A stretch of 64,000 nt of DNA from contig NZ_LRUJ01000020.1 in assembly GCF_001548475.1 (NCBI RefSeq), forward strand, positions 22,360-86,359, in the 5' to 3' direction. This DNA comes from Bordetella hinzii LMG 13501. Its GTDB lineage: Bacteria; Pseudomonadota; Gammaproteobacteria; Burkholderiales; Burkholderiaceae_B. A model generated the notes under the pieces. It did no database searches. It was not told the DNA's origin and saw only the letters and a program-made list of their open reading frames with translations. Positions 43,078 to 51,257 of the stretch are shown here, piece after piece (within the stretch, counting starts at the first letter, position 1; each line of letters starts with the position of its first letter). The position numbers and the translations under genes were made by a program.

Positions 43078-43083
43078 TATAAT
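43078..43083 (+). promoter_or_regulatory. -10 element of the petABC operon
   Basis: A perfect TATAAT lies 95 bases before petA in the mscL-petA divergent gap (43031-43177). No good -35 is seen at 16-18 bases. Confidence 0.45.
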
Positions 43084-43177
43084 ACGCGGTTGCTATGCTG
43101 TCTGTTACATCTTCCCGCTAAACGGATGCCGCGAGACTGATCCTAAAGCAGTCCTTGCGCACCAACAAGGATAGGAA

Positions 43178-43819
43178 ATGAGTGAGGATATGCTGGTGCA
43201 GGACGAAGACGGTGCGGTGGATCCCAAGCTGCCGCCCGACCCTTCACGACGTTTCTGGGTAACCACCGCCTGTGCGGTGGGCGGCGTGGCCGGAGTGGCG
43301 ACCGCCGTCCCGTTTGTGAGTACCTTTGCTCCGTCGGCCAAGGCCCGCGCCGCAGGCGCGCCGGTCGAGGTCGACATCGGCGATCTGGCGCCCGGCCAGA
43401 TGCGTACCGTCGAGTGGCGCGGCAAGCCCGTGTGGATCATGCGCCGCACCGACGACCAGCTCAAAGGCATCAAGTCGCAAGACGGCCTGGTCGCCGACCC
43501 TGAATCCAACCGACCCGGGTTTACCCCGGCGTACGCCAAGAACGAATACCGTTCACGCAAACCCGACCTGTTCGTCTGCGTCGGCATCTGCACGCATCTA
43601 GGGTGTTCTCCCACCGCCCACTTCGAAACCGGTTCCGCCGCGGGCATGCCCGCGAACTGGCAGGGGGGCTTTCTCTGCCCCTGCCACGGCTCCACCTTCG
43701 ACTTGGCCGGACGGGTCTACAAGAACAAACCCGCCCCCGACAATCTCGAAGTTCCGCCGTATCAGTATTTGTCCGATGCCCGCATCATTGTGGGCGTCGA
43801 CGAAGACAACAAAGCCTGA
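43178..43819 (+). CDS. petA: Ubiquinol-cytochrome c reductase Rieske iron-sulfur subunit
   Basis: A 213-residue subunit of the bc1 complex. The twin arginines in DPSRRFWVTT precede the membrane anchor, marking Tat-dependent insertion. The 2Fe-2S cluster ligands lie in CTHLGCSP and CPCHGSTFD. It transfers electrons from ubiquinol to cytochrome c1. First gene of petABC; ribosome site AGGA about 8 bases upstream. Confidence 0.97.
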   Translation: MSEDMLVQDEDGAVDPKLPPDPSRRFWVTTACAVGGVAGVATAVPFVSTFAPSAKARAAGAPVEVDIGDLAPGQMRTVEWRGKPVWIMRRTDDQLKGIKSQDGLVADPESNRPGFTPAYAKNEYRSRKPDLFVCVGICTHLGCSPTAHFETGSAAGMPANWQGGFLCPCHGSTFDLAGRVYKNKPAPDNLEVPPYQYLSDARIIVGVDEDNKA

Positions 43820-43904
43820 TCGTCTCCGCCCAAGGGGAGGAGAGACCGGGCTGTTTGCGGCAGCAAATACGCCACGTATAAGAGAAGAGAGAAGGAGCCG
43901 TTAG

Positions 43905-45293
43905 ATGGCTGGCGAGAAAACCGTCGAGACGACAGGCCTGCTGGGCTGGCTGGACCGGCGCTTCCCGGTGACGTCCACCTGGAAAGCGCATCTGTCCGAG
44001 TATTACGCGCCCAAGAATTTCAACTTCTGGTATTTCTTCGGATCACTGGCCCTGCTGGTGCTGGTCATCCAGATCGTGACCGGCATCTTCCTGGTCATGC
44101 ACTACAAGCCGGACGCCGACAAGGCCTTCCAGTCCGTCGAGTACATCATGCGCGAAGTCCCATGGGGCTGGCTGGTGCGGTATATGCATTCGACCGGCGC
44201 CTCGATGTTCTTCGTGGTGGTCTATCTGCACATGCTGCGCGGGCTGTTCTACGGCTCCTATCGCAAGCCGCGCGAACTGGTCTGGATCTTCGGCGTGGCC
44301 ATCTTCCTGTGCCTGATGGCCGAAGCCTTCTTCGGCTATCTGCTGCCCTGGGGCCAGATGTCCTATTGGGGCGCCCAGGTGATCGTCAACCTGTTCTCGG
44401 CCATCCCCTTCATCGGGCCCGAGCTGTCGATCTGGATCCGCGGCGACTATGTCGTGTCCGACGCCACCCTGAACCGCTTCTTCTCCTTCCATGTGATCGC
44501 CATCCCGCTGGTGCTCATCGGCCTGGTGGCCGCCCACCTGGTGGCGCTGCACGAAGTCGGCTCCAACAACCCGGACGGCGTGGAAATCAAGGAAGGCCCC
44601 AAGGACAAGTACGGCCGGCCGCGCGACGGCATCCCCTTCCATCCCTTCTACACCGTGCATGACATCATGGGCGTGGCCGGCTTCCTGCTGGTGTTCGCGG
44701 CCATCGTGTTCTTCGCGCCGGAGATGGGCGGCTACTTCCTGGAGTACAACAACTTCATCCCGGCCGACTCGCTGAAGACGCCGCCACATATCGCGCCGGT
44801 GTGGTATTTCACGCCCTTCTATTCGATGCTGCGCGCCACCACCGACGAGTTCACCTGGGTGCTGGCCGGGGCGGCCGTGCTGGGCGCCATCGCGCTGTTG
44901 CTCAAGAGCCAGCTCAAGGGCTTCGCGCGCGTGGCCCTGCCTGTGCTGCTGATCGTCATCGCCGTGCTCCTGCGCACCATCGACGCCAAGTTCTGGGGCG
45001 TGGTGGCCATGGGCGGCGCCGTGGTCATCCTGTTCTTCCTGCCCTGGCTGGATCACTCGCCGGTCAAGTCCATCCGCTACCGGCCGACCTGGCACAAATG
45101 GCTCTACGGCATCTTCATCGTCAACTTCCTGGTGTTGGGCTACCTGGGCACGCAGCCGCCCAGCGACGCCTTCAACCTCACGTCACAGATCGGCACGCTG
45201 ATCTACCTGGGCTTCTTCTTCCTGATGCCCATCTGGAGCCGTCTGGGCACCTTCAAGCCGGTGCCCGACCGCGTGACCTTCCATCGCCACTGA
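43905..45293 (+). CDS. petB: Ubiquinol-cytochrome c reductase cytochrome b
   Basis: A 462-residue cytochrome b with eight or nine membrane helices. Heme ligands are in VRYMHSTGASMFFVVVYLHMLRG and FFSFHVIAIPLVLIGLVAAHLVAL. The Qo-site PEWY-type motif is altered in the visible segment HIAPVWYFTPFYSML, where APVWY stands in place of PEWY, as in some other bacteria. The C-terminal domain is fused (not split as b6/subunit IV). A GAAGGAG ribosome site precedes it. Confidence 0.97.
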   Translation: MAGEKTVETTGLLGWLDRRFPVTSTWKAHLSEYYAPKNFNFWYFFGSLALLVLVIQIVTGIFLVMHYKPDADKAFQSVEYIMREVPWGWLVRYMHSTGASMFFVVVYLHMLRGLFYGSYRKPRELVWIFGVAIFLCLMAEAFFGYLLPWGQMSYWGAQVIVNLFSAIPFIGPELSIWIRGDYVVSDATLNRFFSFHVIAIPLVLIGLVAAHLVALHEVGSNNPDGVEIKEGPKDKYGRPRDGIPFHPFYTVHDIMGVAGFLLVFAAIVFFAPEMGGYFLEYNNFIPADSLKTPPHIAPVWYFTPFYSMLRATTDEFTWVLAGAAVLGAIALLLKSQLKGFARVALPVLLIVIAVLLRTIDAKFWGVVAMGGAVVILFFLPWLDHSPVKSIRYRPTWHKWLYGIFIVNFLVLGYLGTQPPSDAFNLTSQIGTLIYLGFFFLMPIWSRLGTFKPVPDRVTFHRH

Positions 45294-45318
45294 GCCCACA
45301 CCTCGAAACGGAACGACC

Positions 45319-46170
45319 ATGATCAAGAAGCTGATGGGTGCCGTAGCGTTGATGCTCTCGTGCACCGCCACCTATGCCGCCGAGGCCGGCTTCCCGCTTG
45401 ACCGGGCGCCCAACCTGGTCAACGACCTGGCCTCGCTGCAAAACGGCGCCAAGCTGTTCGTGAACTACTGCCTGAACTGCCACAGCGCCAACGCCATGCG
45501 GTACAACAAGCTGCAGGAAATCGGCCTGACCGACAAGCAGATCCAGGACAGCCTGCTGTTCAGCGGCGAGAAGGTCGGCGACCTGATGACCATCGCCATG
45601 ACGCCGAAGGAAGGCAAGAAGTGGTTCGGCACCAACCCGCCGGACCTCTCGGTGATCGCCCGGGCCAAATCGGTCAATGCCGGCCCCAGCGGCTCCGACT
45701 ACATCTACACCTACCTGCGTACCTTCTACCGCGACACCGAGCGCGCCACGGGCTGGAACAACCTGGTTTTCCCCAACGCGGCCATGCCGCACGTCCTCTG
45801 GCAGCGCCAGGGACCGCGCGAACTGACCCTGGTTTCCATGCACCAGGTGGAAGCCTCGGACGGCACGAAAAGCTGGGAACGGGTGACAACGTTGTATGAT
45901 GCACAGGGTTATTCCACAACGAAGGCGGAACCCGTTGCCCATTTCAGTGGCCACGCGGGACCGCCCGAGGCGAAGTTCAAGGCCCTGGATCCGTCGCGCG
46001 TGGCCGCTTATGACCGCGATGTCGCCGATCTGACCGCCTTCATGACCTGGATGGCCGAGCCCGTTCAACGTTTCCGCGTCCAGCTGGGCGTGGGAGTGAT
46101 GATCTTCCTGGGCTTGTTCCTGGTGGTCGCCTGGCGCCTGAACGCGGCCTACTGGAAACACGTACGCTAA
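45319..46170 (+). CDS. petC: Ubiquinol-cytochrome c reductase cytochrome c1
   Basis: A 283-residue cytochrome c1 with a signal peptide (cleavage near TYAAEAG), the heme motif CLNCH, an axial-methionine region near NAAMPHVLWQ and a C-terminal membrane anchor (VQLGVGVMIFLGLFLVVAW). It follows petB by 25 bases and ends the operon ahead of two hairpins. Confidence 0.97.
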   Translation: MIKKLMGAVALMLSCTATYAAEAGFPLDRAPNLVNDLASLQNGAKLFVNYCLNCHSANAMRYNKLQEIGLTDKQIQDSLLFSGEKVGDLMTIAMTPKEGKKWFGTNPPDLSVIARAKSVNAGPSGSDYIYTYLRTFYRDTERATGWNNLVFPNAAMPHVLWQRQGPRELTLVSMHQVEASDGTKSWERVTTLYDAQGYSTTKAEPVAHFSGHAGPPEAKFKALDPSRVAAYDRDVADLTAFMTWMAEPVQRFRVQLGVGVMIFLGLFLVVAWRLNAAYWKHVR

Positions 46171-46191
46171 CCTGTAACGCCCCGCCGACCC

Positions 46192-46215
46192 GATCCGACC
46201 CCTTTTGGTCGGATC
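46192..46215 (+). terminator. First hairpin after petC
   Basis: GATCCGACC (46192-46200) pairs with GGTCGGATC (46207-46215) around CCTTTT. It has no T-run afterwards. Confidence 0.6.
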
Positions 46216-46259
46216 CTCTGCACAGATAGGACCACTCCCTGTCGTTGCCTGGCATTCGG

Positions 46260-46302
46260 GGCCAGCGCCTGCTATTTTAGAGGGCGCTGGCCTTTCGCTT
46301 TT
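46260..46302 (+). terminator. Second, T-tailed hairpin between petC and sspA
   Basis: A 10-bp stem, GGCCAGCGCC with GGCGCTGGCC (46260-46269 and 46283-46292), is followed by TTTCGCTTTT. It is a good intrinsic terminator but ends only 20 bases before the sspA ATG. Its loop contains TG-C-TATTTT, which resembles an extended -10. Confidence 0.7.
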
Positions 46303-46322
46303 CAATACAAGGACTTACCGCC

Positions 46323-46934
46323 ATGATGGTGCTCTACTCCGGAACCACTTGCCCGTTTTCGCAACGCTGTCGCTTCGTGCTGTTCGAAAAAGGCATGGAT
46401 TTCGAGATCCGCGACATCGACCTCTATAACAAGCCGGAAGACATCTCCGTCATGAACCCCTACGGCCAGGTGCCCATCCTGGTCGAACGCGATCTCATCC
46501 TGTACGAGTCGAACATCATCAACGAGTACATCGACGAGCGCTTCCCGCACCCGCAGCTCATGCCGGCCGACCCCGTCATGCGCGCGCGCACCCGCCTGTT
46601 CCTCTTCAATTTCGAGAAAGAGCTGTTCGTCCACGTCTCGACGCTGGAAGACCGCAGCGCCAAGCCCGACGACAAGAAGATGGTGCTGGCCCGCCAGGCC
46701 ATCCGCGACCGCCTGGCCCAGCTCGCCCCCTTGCTGCTGAAGAACAAGTACATGCTGGGCGAGGAGTTCTCCATGCTCGACGTGGCCGTGGCCCCGCTGC
46801 TGTGGCGCCTGGACCACTACGGCATCGAACTGCCCAAGAATGCCGCCCCGCTGCAAAAGTACGCCGAGCGCATCTTCTCGCGTCCCGCCTACATCGAAGC
46901 GCTGACGCCTTCCGAAAAAGTCATGCGTCGCTAA
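46323..46934 (+). CDS. sspA: Stringent starvation protein A (GST fold)
   Basis: A 203-residue glutathione-S-transferase-fold protein. The thioredoxin-like half opens YSGTTCPFSQRCRFVLFEKGMDFEI and has NPYGQVPILVERDLILYES. It ends with the typical helical half. SspA associates with RNA polymerase in E. coli and affects stationary-phase and virulence genes. It is paired with sspB, 8 bases downstream, as in most proteobacteria. Confidence 0.95.
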   Translation: MMVLYSGTTCPFSQRCRFVLFEKGMDFEIRDIDLYNKPEDISVMNPYGQVPILVERDLILYESNIINEYIDERFPHPQLMPADPVMRARTRLFLFNFEKELFVHVSTLEDRSAKPDDKKMVLARQAIRDRLAQLAPLLLKNKYMLGEEFSMLDVAVAPLLWRLDHYGIELPKNAAPLQKYAERIFSRPAYIEALTPSEKVMRR

Positions 46935-46942
46935 GGCAAGCC

Positions 46943-47380
46943 ATGGGTGAAACTTCGACCAAACCCTATCTGATCCGCGCCCTGCACGAGTGGTGCACCG
47001 ATAACGGCTATACGCCCTATCTCACCGTGCAGGTCGACGAGCACACCCTGGTGCCCATGGCCCATGTGCGCGACGGACAGATCACCCTGAACGTCGGCAC
47101 GCTGGCCACCAACAAACTGCTCCTGGGCAACGAGTACATCGAGTTCCAGGCGCGCTTTAGCGGCGTGACCGAAAACGTCATGGTGCCGGTGGCCGCCGTC
47201 AGCGCCATCTACGCGCGCGAAACGGGCGCCGGCATGGGCTTCGAAGTCCAGCCCTATGAACCGCCCGTGCGCGAAGACGCGCCGGAAGACGGCCCGGCCG
47301 CTTCCGGCGGCGAGGCCCCCGCCGCCGCCGATGAAGGCGGCGCGGATGCCAAGCGTCCTCACCTCACCATCGTGAAGTAA
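46943..47380 (+). CDS. sspB: ClpXP adaptor SspB
   Basis: A 145-residue adaptor that delivers ssrA-tagged proteins to ClpXP. The substrate-binding domain covers about residues 5-100 (KPYLIRALHEWCTDNGYTPY; VPVAAVSAIYARE). An acidic Ala/Pro-rich linker follows, and the C-terminal RPHLTIVK is the ClpX-binding tail. The start at 46943 lies 8 bases after sspA; longer frames only overlap sspA. Confidence 0.96.
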   Translation: MGETSTKPYLIRALHEWCTDNGYTPYLTVQVDEHTLVPMAHVRDGQITLNVGTLATNKLLLGNEYIEFQARFSGVTENVMVPVAAVSAIYARETGAGMGFEVQPYEPPVREDAPEDGPAASGGEAPAAADEGGADAKRPHLTIVK

Positions 47381-47431
47381 ACCCGGCGCCAAACTTTGTT
47401 TACAATGCCGGTCCCTGCGGGATCGCGCATG

Positions 47432-47507
47432 GCCGGTGTAGCTCAGTTGGTAGAGCAGCTCACTTGTAATGAGAAGGTCGAGGGTTCGATTCCTTTCACC
47501 GGCACCA
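47432..47507 (+). tRNA. tRNA-Thr (anticodon UGU)
   Basis: A 76-base cloverleaf with acceptor GCCGGTG/CACCGGC, D-arm GCTCAGTTGGTAGAGC, anticodon loop CTTGTAA (anticodon TGT), T-arm GAGGGTTCGATTCCTTT and an encoded CCA. The anticodon stem has one G-A mismatch at its outer pair. TACAAT at 47401-47406 is a likely -10. Confidence 0.97.
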
Positions 47508-47517
47508 ATGAATTCAC

Positions 47518-47549
47518 GGGCTTGGCCAATGGCCAAGCCCTTTTTCTTT
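47518..47549 (+). terminator. Intrinsic terminator after tRNA-Thr
   Basis: GGGCTTGGCC pairs with GGCCAAGCCC around a 3-base loop, followed by TTTTTCTTT. It lies 10 bases beyond the tRNA. Confidence 0.9.
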
Positions 47550-47619
47550 GGCGGATCCGATGTGTCGCGCCAACATCAGAAAGTGGAGCAAACTCCTTTC
47601 CGCGCCACCAGAAAATCCC

Positions 47620-48462
47620 ATGCACGAGCCCGATCACACCCCCTCTTTGCAGCGCGCCGCCGGCCTGATCTCGGACGCCTACGCCATCCTGGTCGTCGCG
47701 GGCGCCGGCATGGGCGTTGATTCCGGCCTGCCGGACTTCCGGGGGCGCAATGGCTTCTGGAACGCCTATCCCGCCCTGGGGCGGCAGCGTTTGGACTTCA
47801 CCGACATCGCCTCGCCCGCGGCCTTCAACGCGGTTCCCGGCCTTGCCTGGGGCTTCTACGGGCACCGCCTGCGAACGTACCGCGCCACGCCGCCCCATGC
47901 CGGTTTCGGCATCCTGCGCCGCTGGATCGACGCACGCCCGCTGGGCGGCGCCGTCTTCACCAGCAACGTGGACGGGCACTTCCAGAAGGCGGGTTTCGAC
48001 GAAACCTTGCTGCTCGAATGCCACGGCTCCATCCATCATCTGCAATGCCTGACGCCATGCCAGCCCGACATCTGGTCAGCGCAGCGCTTTCTGCCCGAGG
48101 TGGACATCGACAATGGCCTGCTGCGCAACGAGCCGCCACGGTGTCCCCATTGCGGCGGGCTCGCCCGCCCGAACGTGCTCATGTTCGACGACGCTGGCTG
48201 GCTGCCGGCGCGCACTCGCGCCCAGGCCCGCCGGCTGGAACACTGGCTGCGCGGCGTGGAGCGCCCGATCGTGATTGAAATCGGCGCGGGCACCGCCGTC
48301 GCCACCGCGCGCGGATTCACACACCGCATGGCCTTTGAGCGGCGCGCGCCGGTGATCCGCATCAACCCGGACGACGCCGCCATCCATGGCGACCCCCGGC
48401 ACGTCTCCTTGCCGATGACGGCCCTGGAGGCGCTACACGCCATAGATCAGCGCCTGGCCTGA
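47620..48462 (+). CDS. Sir2-family NAD-dependent protein deacylase
   Basis: A 280-residue sirtuin. GAGMGVDSGLPDFRG (residues 28-42) binds NAD, LLECHGSIHHLQC holds the catalytic His and first zinc Cys, and CPHCGG a second zinc pair. The usual TQN-D-LH motif is TSNVDGHF here and the GTS loop is GAGTAVATA, so it belongs to a divergent bacterial subgroup; the acyl specificity is unknown. The start at 47620 (MHEPDHTPS) was chosen because the upstream extension enters the tRNA terminator. A monocistronic gene between a tRNA terminator and a strong bidirectional terminator. Confidence 0.9.
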   Translation: MHEPDHTPSLQRAAGLISDAYAILVVAGAGMGVDSGLPDFRGRNGFWNAYPALGRQRLDFTDIASPAAFNAVPGLAWGFYGHRLRTYRATPPHAGFGILRRWIDARPLGGAVFTSNVDGHFQKAGFDETLLLECHGSIHHLQCLTPCQPDIWSAQRFLPEVDIDNGLLRNEPPRCPHCGGLARPNVLMFDDAGWLPARTRAQARRLEHWLRGVERPIVIEIGAGTAVATARGFTHRMAFERRAPVIRINPDDAAIHGDPRHVSLPMTALEALHAIDQRLA

Positions 48463-48522
48463 GGCTTGCTGGTGACTCCACCGTCAGCGCAGGTCCCGGC
48501 GCCACGCCCTGGCCGCCTAGGC

Positions 48523-48558
48523 AAAAAAAAGCCCAACCGCGCGGTTGGGCTTTTTGCT
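48523..48558. terminator. Bidirectional terminator between sirtuin and amidase genes
   Basis: GCCCAACCGC abuts its complement GCGGTTGGGC, flanked by an A-run before and TTTTT after, so both convergent genes get a T-tailed terminator. Confidence 0.9.
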
Positions 48559-48573
48559 TTTGGGGCTTGCCCC

Positions 48574-49929
48574 TTACTTTCGCGCCGCGGCCAGCGCGGC
48601 TTCGACGGCCAGGCCGATGGCCAGGATACGGCGGTCCGCGCCATTGGAACTGGCGATCATCAGGCCGACGGGCGCCGTGCCCGGCGCATGGCAGGGCAGC
48701 GACAGCGCGCAGCCGTCCAGGAAGTTGATGAAGGTGCAATTGCGCAGCATGGCGAGGTTCATGCGGGTGAAGGCCTCGTTGGACGCCTCCAGCGGGGCGA
48801 GGGCCGGCGCGACTTCGGGAACGGTGGGCATGACCAGCGCATCGTAGTGCGCGATGCGCGCATCGACACCGGCCACCCAGGCCTCGCGCGCGCCGAGCAG
48901 GTCGATATAGTCGGCCGCCGTCATGTCCTTGCCGCGCAGGATGCGGGCGATCACGCGCGGGTCGTAGCGGTCGGCCTTGCGGGCCAGCAGGCCGCGATGC
49001 CAGGCATAGGCTTCCGAGGCGGTGAATCCGCCCTTGGCGTTGATGTCGGCCAGCCGGGCGAACTCCGGCACTTCGATGCGTTCGATCAGCGCGCCCGCGG
49101 CGGACAGCGTCGACAGGGCGGCGTCAAAAGCCCGTCCGACGGTCTCGTCCAGGCCGTCCAGCGCCACGGTCGTGGGCACGGCCAGCCGCAGCCCGCGCAA
49201 CGGCAGGGCGTCGACCGGCATGGCGGTGTCGTCGGCCAGGATGGCGTCCAGGGTCGCGCAACAGGACACGCTGGCCGCCAGGGGGCCGATGGAGTCCAGG
49301 CTGGTCGACAGCGGCAGCGCGCCGGCCATGGACACGCGCCAGGCGCTGGGCTTGAAGCCGGTCAGGCCGCACAAAGCGGAAGGAATGCGCACCGAGCCGC
49401 CCGTGTCCGAACCGATAGCCGCCAGGGCCATGCCATCGGTGACCGACACGGCGGCCCCGGAAGAGGAGCCGCCCGGGATGCGGCCGGTGGCGCGGTCCCA
49501 GGGGTTGCGCGGCGTGCCGTAGTGTGGATTCAGGCCCAGGCCCGAATAGGCGAACTCCGACATATTGGTCTTGCCCACGATGACCGCGCCGGCGGCGACC
49601 AGGCGGCGCACCACGTCGGAGTCGGCCGTGGCGGCGGGTTCGCCCTCGCGCGCCACGGAGCCGGCCATGGTGGTTTCGCCGCGCACGTCGAACAGGTCCT
49701 TGATGCTGATAGGCAGCCCGTCGATAGGCGAGCGTTCGATGCCGGCGGCGCGCAGCGCGTCGGCGGCGCGGGCCTGGGCGCGCGCGGCCTGCGGATAGAC
49801 GCGGGTGAAAACCCGGGCGCCTTCGCCGGCGGCGTCCTGCGCGCGCGCCAGCGCGGCCTCGGCCAGTTCCAGCGACGTGACGCGGCCCGAACGCAGGGCC
49901 TCCATTTGTTCATGCAGGGTGGGCAACAT
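48574..49929 (-). CDS. Amidase-signature hydrolase
   Basis: A 451-residue enzyme of the amidase signature family. The Ser-cisSer-Lys triad is visible as PISIKDLFD (Lys), GGSSSGAAV (cis-Ser region) and SDTGGSVRIPS (nucleophile region). It is not GatA by context, as no gatB or gatC is nearby. The substrate is unknown; relatives hydrolyse aryl or aliphatic amides or allophanate. The ATG at 49929 opens MLPTLHEQMEALRSG, a typical N-terminus. Confidence 0.9.
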   Translation of the reverse strand: MLPTLHEQMEALRSGRVTSLELAEAALARAQDAAGEGARVFTRVYPQAARAQARAADALRAAGIERSPIDGLPISIKDLFDVRGETTMAGSVAREGEPAATADSDVVRRLVAAGAVIVGKTNMSEFAYSGLGLNPHYGTPRNPWDRATGRIPGGSSSGAAVSVTDGMALAAIGSDTGGSVRIPSALCGLTGFKPSAWRVSMAGALPLSTSLDSIGPLAASVSCCATLDAILADDTAMPVDALPLRGLRLAVPTTVALDGLDETVGRAFDAALSTLSAAGALIERIEVPEFARLADINAKGGFTASEAYAWHRGLLARKADRYDPRVIARILRGKDMTAADYIDLLGAREAWVAGVDARIAHYDALVMPTVPEVAPALAPLEASNEAFTRMNLAMLRNCTFINFLDGCALSLPCHAPGTAPVGLMIASSNGADRRILAIGLAVEAALAAARK

Positions 49930-50023
49930 TCCGATGGGTCCTCAGGTGGTCAGGCCGTTTGAGCAAGCGGCCCCGGCCTTGCCCACATGATAGCGCCGGC
50001 CCGAAGACAAATCCCGCCCGCGT

Positions 50024-50052
50024 TTGCGAGGGCTTTTCTTTTGGTGCATAAT
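50024..50052 (+). promoter_or_regulatory. Promoter of tRNA-Asn
   Basis: TTGCGA (50024-50029) and CATAAT (50047-50052) are separated by 17 bases, predicting a start near 50060, about 10 bases before the tRNA. Confidence 0.7.
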
Positions 50053-50069
50053 TGCGCCCCTCTACCTCT

Positions 50070-50145
50070 TCCCCGATAGCTCAGTCGGTAGAGCGACGGA
50101 CTGTTAATCCGCAGGTCGCTGGTTCGAGCCCAGCTCGGGGAGCCA
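50070..50145 (+). tRNA. tRNA-Asn (anticodon GUU)
   Basis: A 76-base cloverleaf with acceptor TCCCCGA/TCGGGGA, D-arm GCTCAGTCGGTAGAGC, anticodon loop CTGTTAA (anticodon GTT), T-arm with GGTTCGAGCCC, discriminator G and an encoded CCA. Confidence 0.97.
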
Positions 50146-50151
50146 AATACC

Positions 50152-50188
50152 AAGGCCCGCGCAATTGCTGCGCGGGCCTTTTCGTTTT
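50152..50188 (+). terminator. Intrinsic terminator after tRNA-Asn
   Basis: AAGGCCCGCGCA (50152-50163) pairs with TGCGCGGGCCTT (50169-50180) and is followed by TTCGTTTT. Confidence 0.9.
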
Positions 50189-50195
50189 CAGGGCA

Positions 50196-51086
50196 TCAGG
50201 CCATGGCGCGGCGCGGCAGGCGCCAGCGGGCGAACACCATGAGGTTGCCCGCCATCACCAGCGCCAGTCCCAGCAGGCTTGCCCAGGTCCAGCGATAGCC
50301 CTCGGCATAGGTGGAGACGGACAGCGCCACCACCGGAAACAGCACGGTGCAATAGGCCGCCCGCGAGGGCCCCATGCGGCCCACGAGCGTGAGATAGGCG
50401 GTAAAGCCCACGATGGATCCGGGTATGGCCAGATAGAGCAGGGCGCCGGTATAGCTTGCCGATGTGTCGAAGGCAAAGGGCTGGCCGGTGGCCAGGCAGC
50501 CCAGCAGCAGGATGGCCGCGCCATAGAGCATGCTGTAGGCATTGCCGCTGGCCGGCGCGATGCCGGCGCGCTGCTGCTTGGAAGACAGCATATTGCCCGT
50601 CGAGAAACACAGCGTGCCCAACAGCGCCAGGCCCAGGCCCTTCAGGGTTTCACGGCTGGCGGGATGGGCGGCGACTTCGGGCCAGAACAGCAGGATGAGG
50701 CCGGCCAGGCCGAAGGCGCCGCCGGCGATCACGCGCGGCGCGATGGGCGTGCCGAACCAGATGCGGGCATTGATGGCATTCCAGATCGTCGCGGCCGAGA
50801 AGACCACCGAGACCAGCCCGCTGGGTATCCACAAAGTGGCCGCGTAAAAGCAGAGAAAGTTCAGGCAGAACAGGCACAGGCCCTGGCCCAGGCACAGCAA
50901 ATGGCCCTGGCGGTCCAGGCGCTGCAAGCGCCCCAGCAGCGCCATGGCGCCGAACAGCAGCACCCCGGCCAGGGCGAAGCGGTAGAAAATGGACACCGGG
51001 ATGGCGACCACCCCCAGCTGCAGCTTGATGGCGATCCAGGTCGTGCCCCAGATGAGCACGGTCAGAAGATAGAGAGCGAGATTCAC
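50196..51086 (-). CDS. EamA-family (DMT) transporter
   Basis: A 296-residue inner-membrane protein with ten predicted helices in two EamA repeats. It opens MNLALYLLTVLIWGTTWIAIKLQLG, typical of the drug/metabolite exporter superfamily, and AIPGSIVGFTAYLTLVGRMGPSRAAY is the second-repeat signature. The substrate is unknown. It is divergent from an AraC-family regulator across a 171-base gap, so it may be that regulator's target. Confidence 0.93.
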   Translation of the reverse strand: MNLALYLLTVLIWGTTWIAIKLQLGVVAIPVSIFYRFALAGVLLFGAMALLGRLQRLDRQGHLLCLGQGLCLFCLNFLCFYAATLWIPSGLVSVVFSAATIWNAINARIWFGTPIAPRVIAGGAFGLAGLILLFWPEVAAHPASRETLKGLGLALLGTLCFSTGNMLSSKQQRAGIAPASGNAYSMLYGAAILLLGCLATGQPFAFDTSASYTGALLYLAIPGSIVGFTAYLTLVGRMGPSRAAYCTVLFPVVALSVSTYAEGYRWTWASLLGLALVMAGNLMVFARWRLPRRAMA

Positions 51087-51257
51087 GGTGAGGAGTCGGG
51101 CGGGCCTGCCGGGCAGGCGAGACGTTCAGTGTCGGCGCGGCGCCAGGCCCCCGGTTGCCGAATCTTGCGGTTTTGCCTCACACGGGACCGATACGGACAC
51201 GGCAGGGCGCATCGGGGCCGGGCGCCGGCGGCCCGGATGGCTTAGCATGGGAACATC

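Noticed and set aside
46931..47536. Minus-strand frame across tRNA-Thr with a peptide reading NRTLDLLITSELLYQLSY
   Set aside because: This peptide is the known translation artefact of a tRNA gene read in antisense; sspB and the tRNA explain the region.
47432..47549. tRNA-Thr and its terminator as an attachment site of an integrated element
   Set aside because: No integrase, no direct repeat of the tRNA end and no change in base composition is seen downstream; the next gene is a sirtuin with normal context.
49950..50153. Minus-strand frame across tRNA-Asn
   Set aside because: It covers the tRNA in antisense and gives the same kind of artefact peptide (SDLRINSPSLYRLSYRG).
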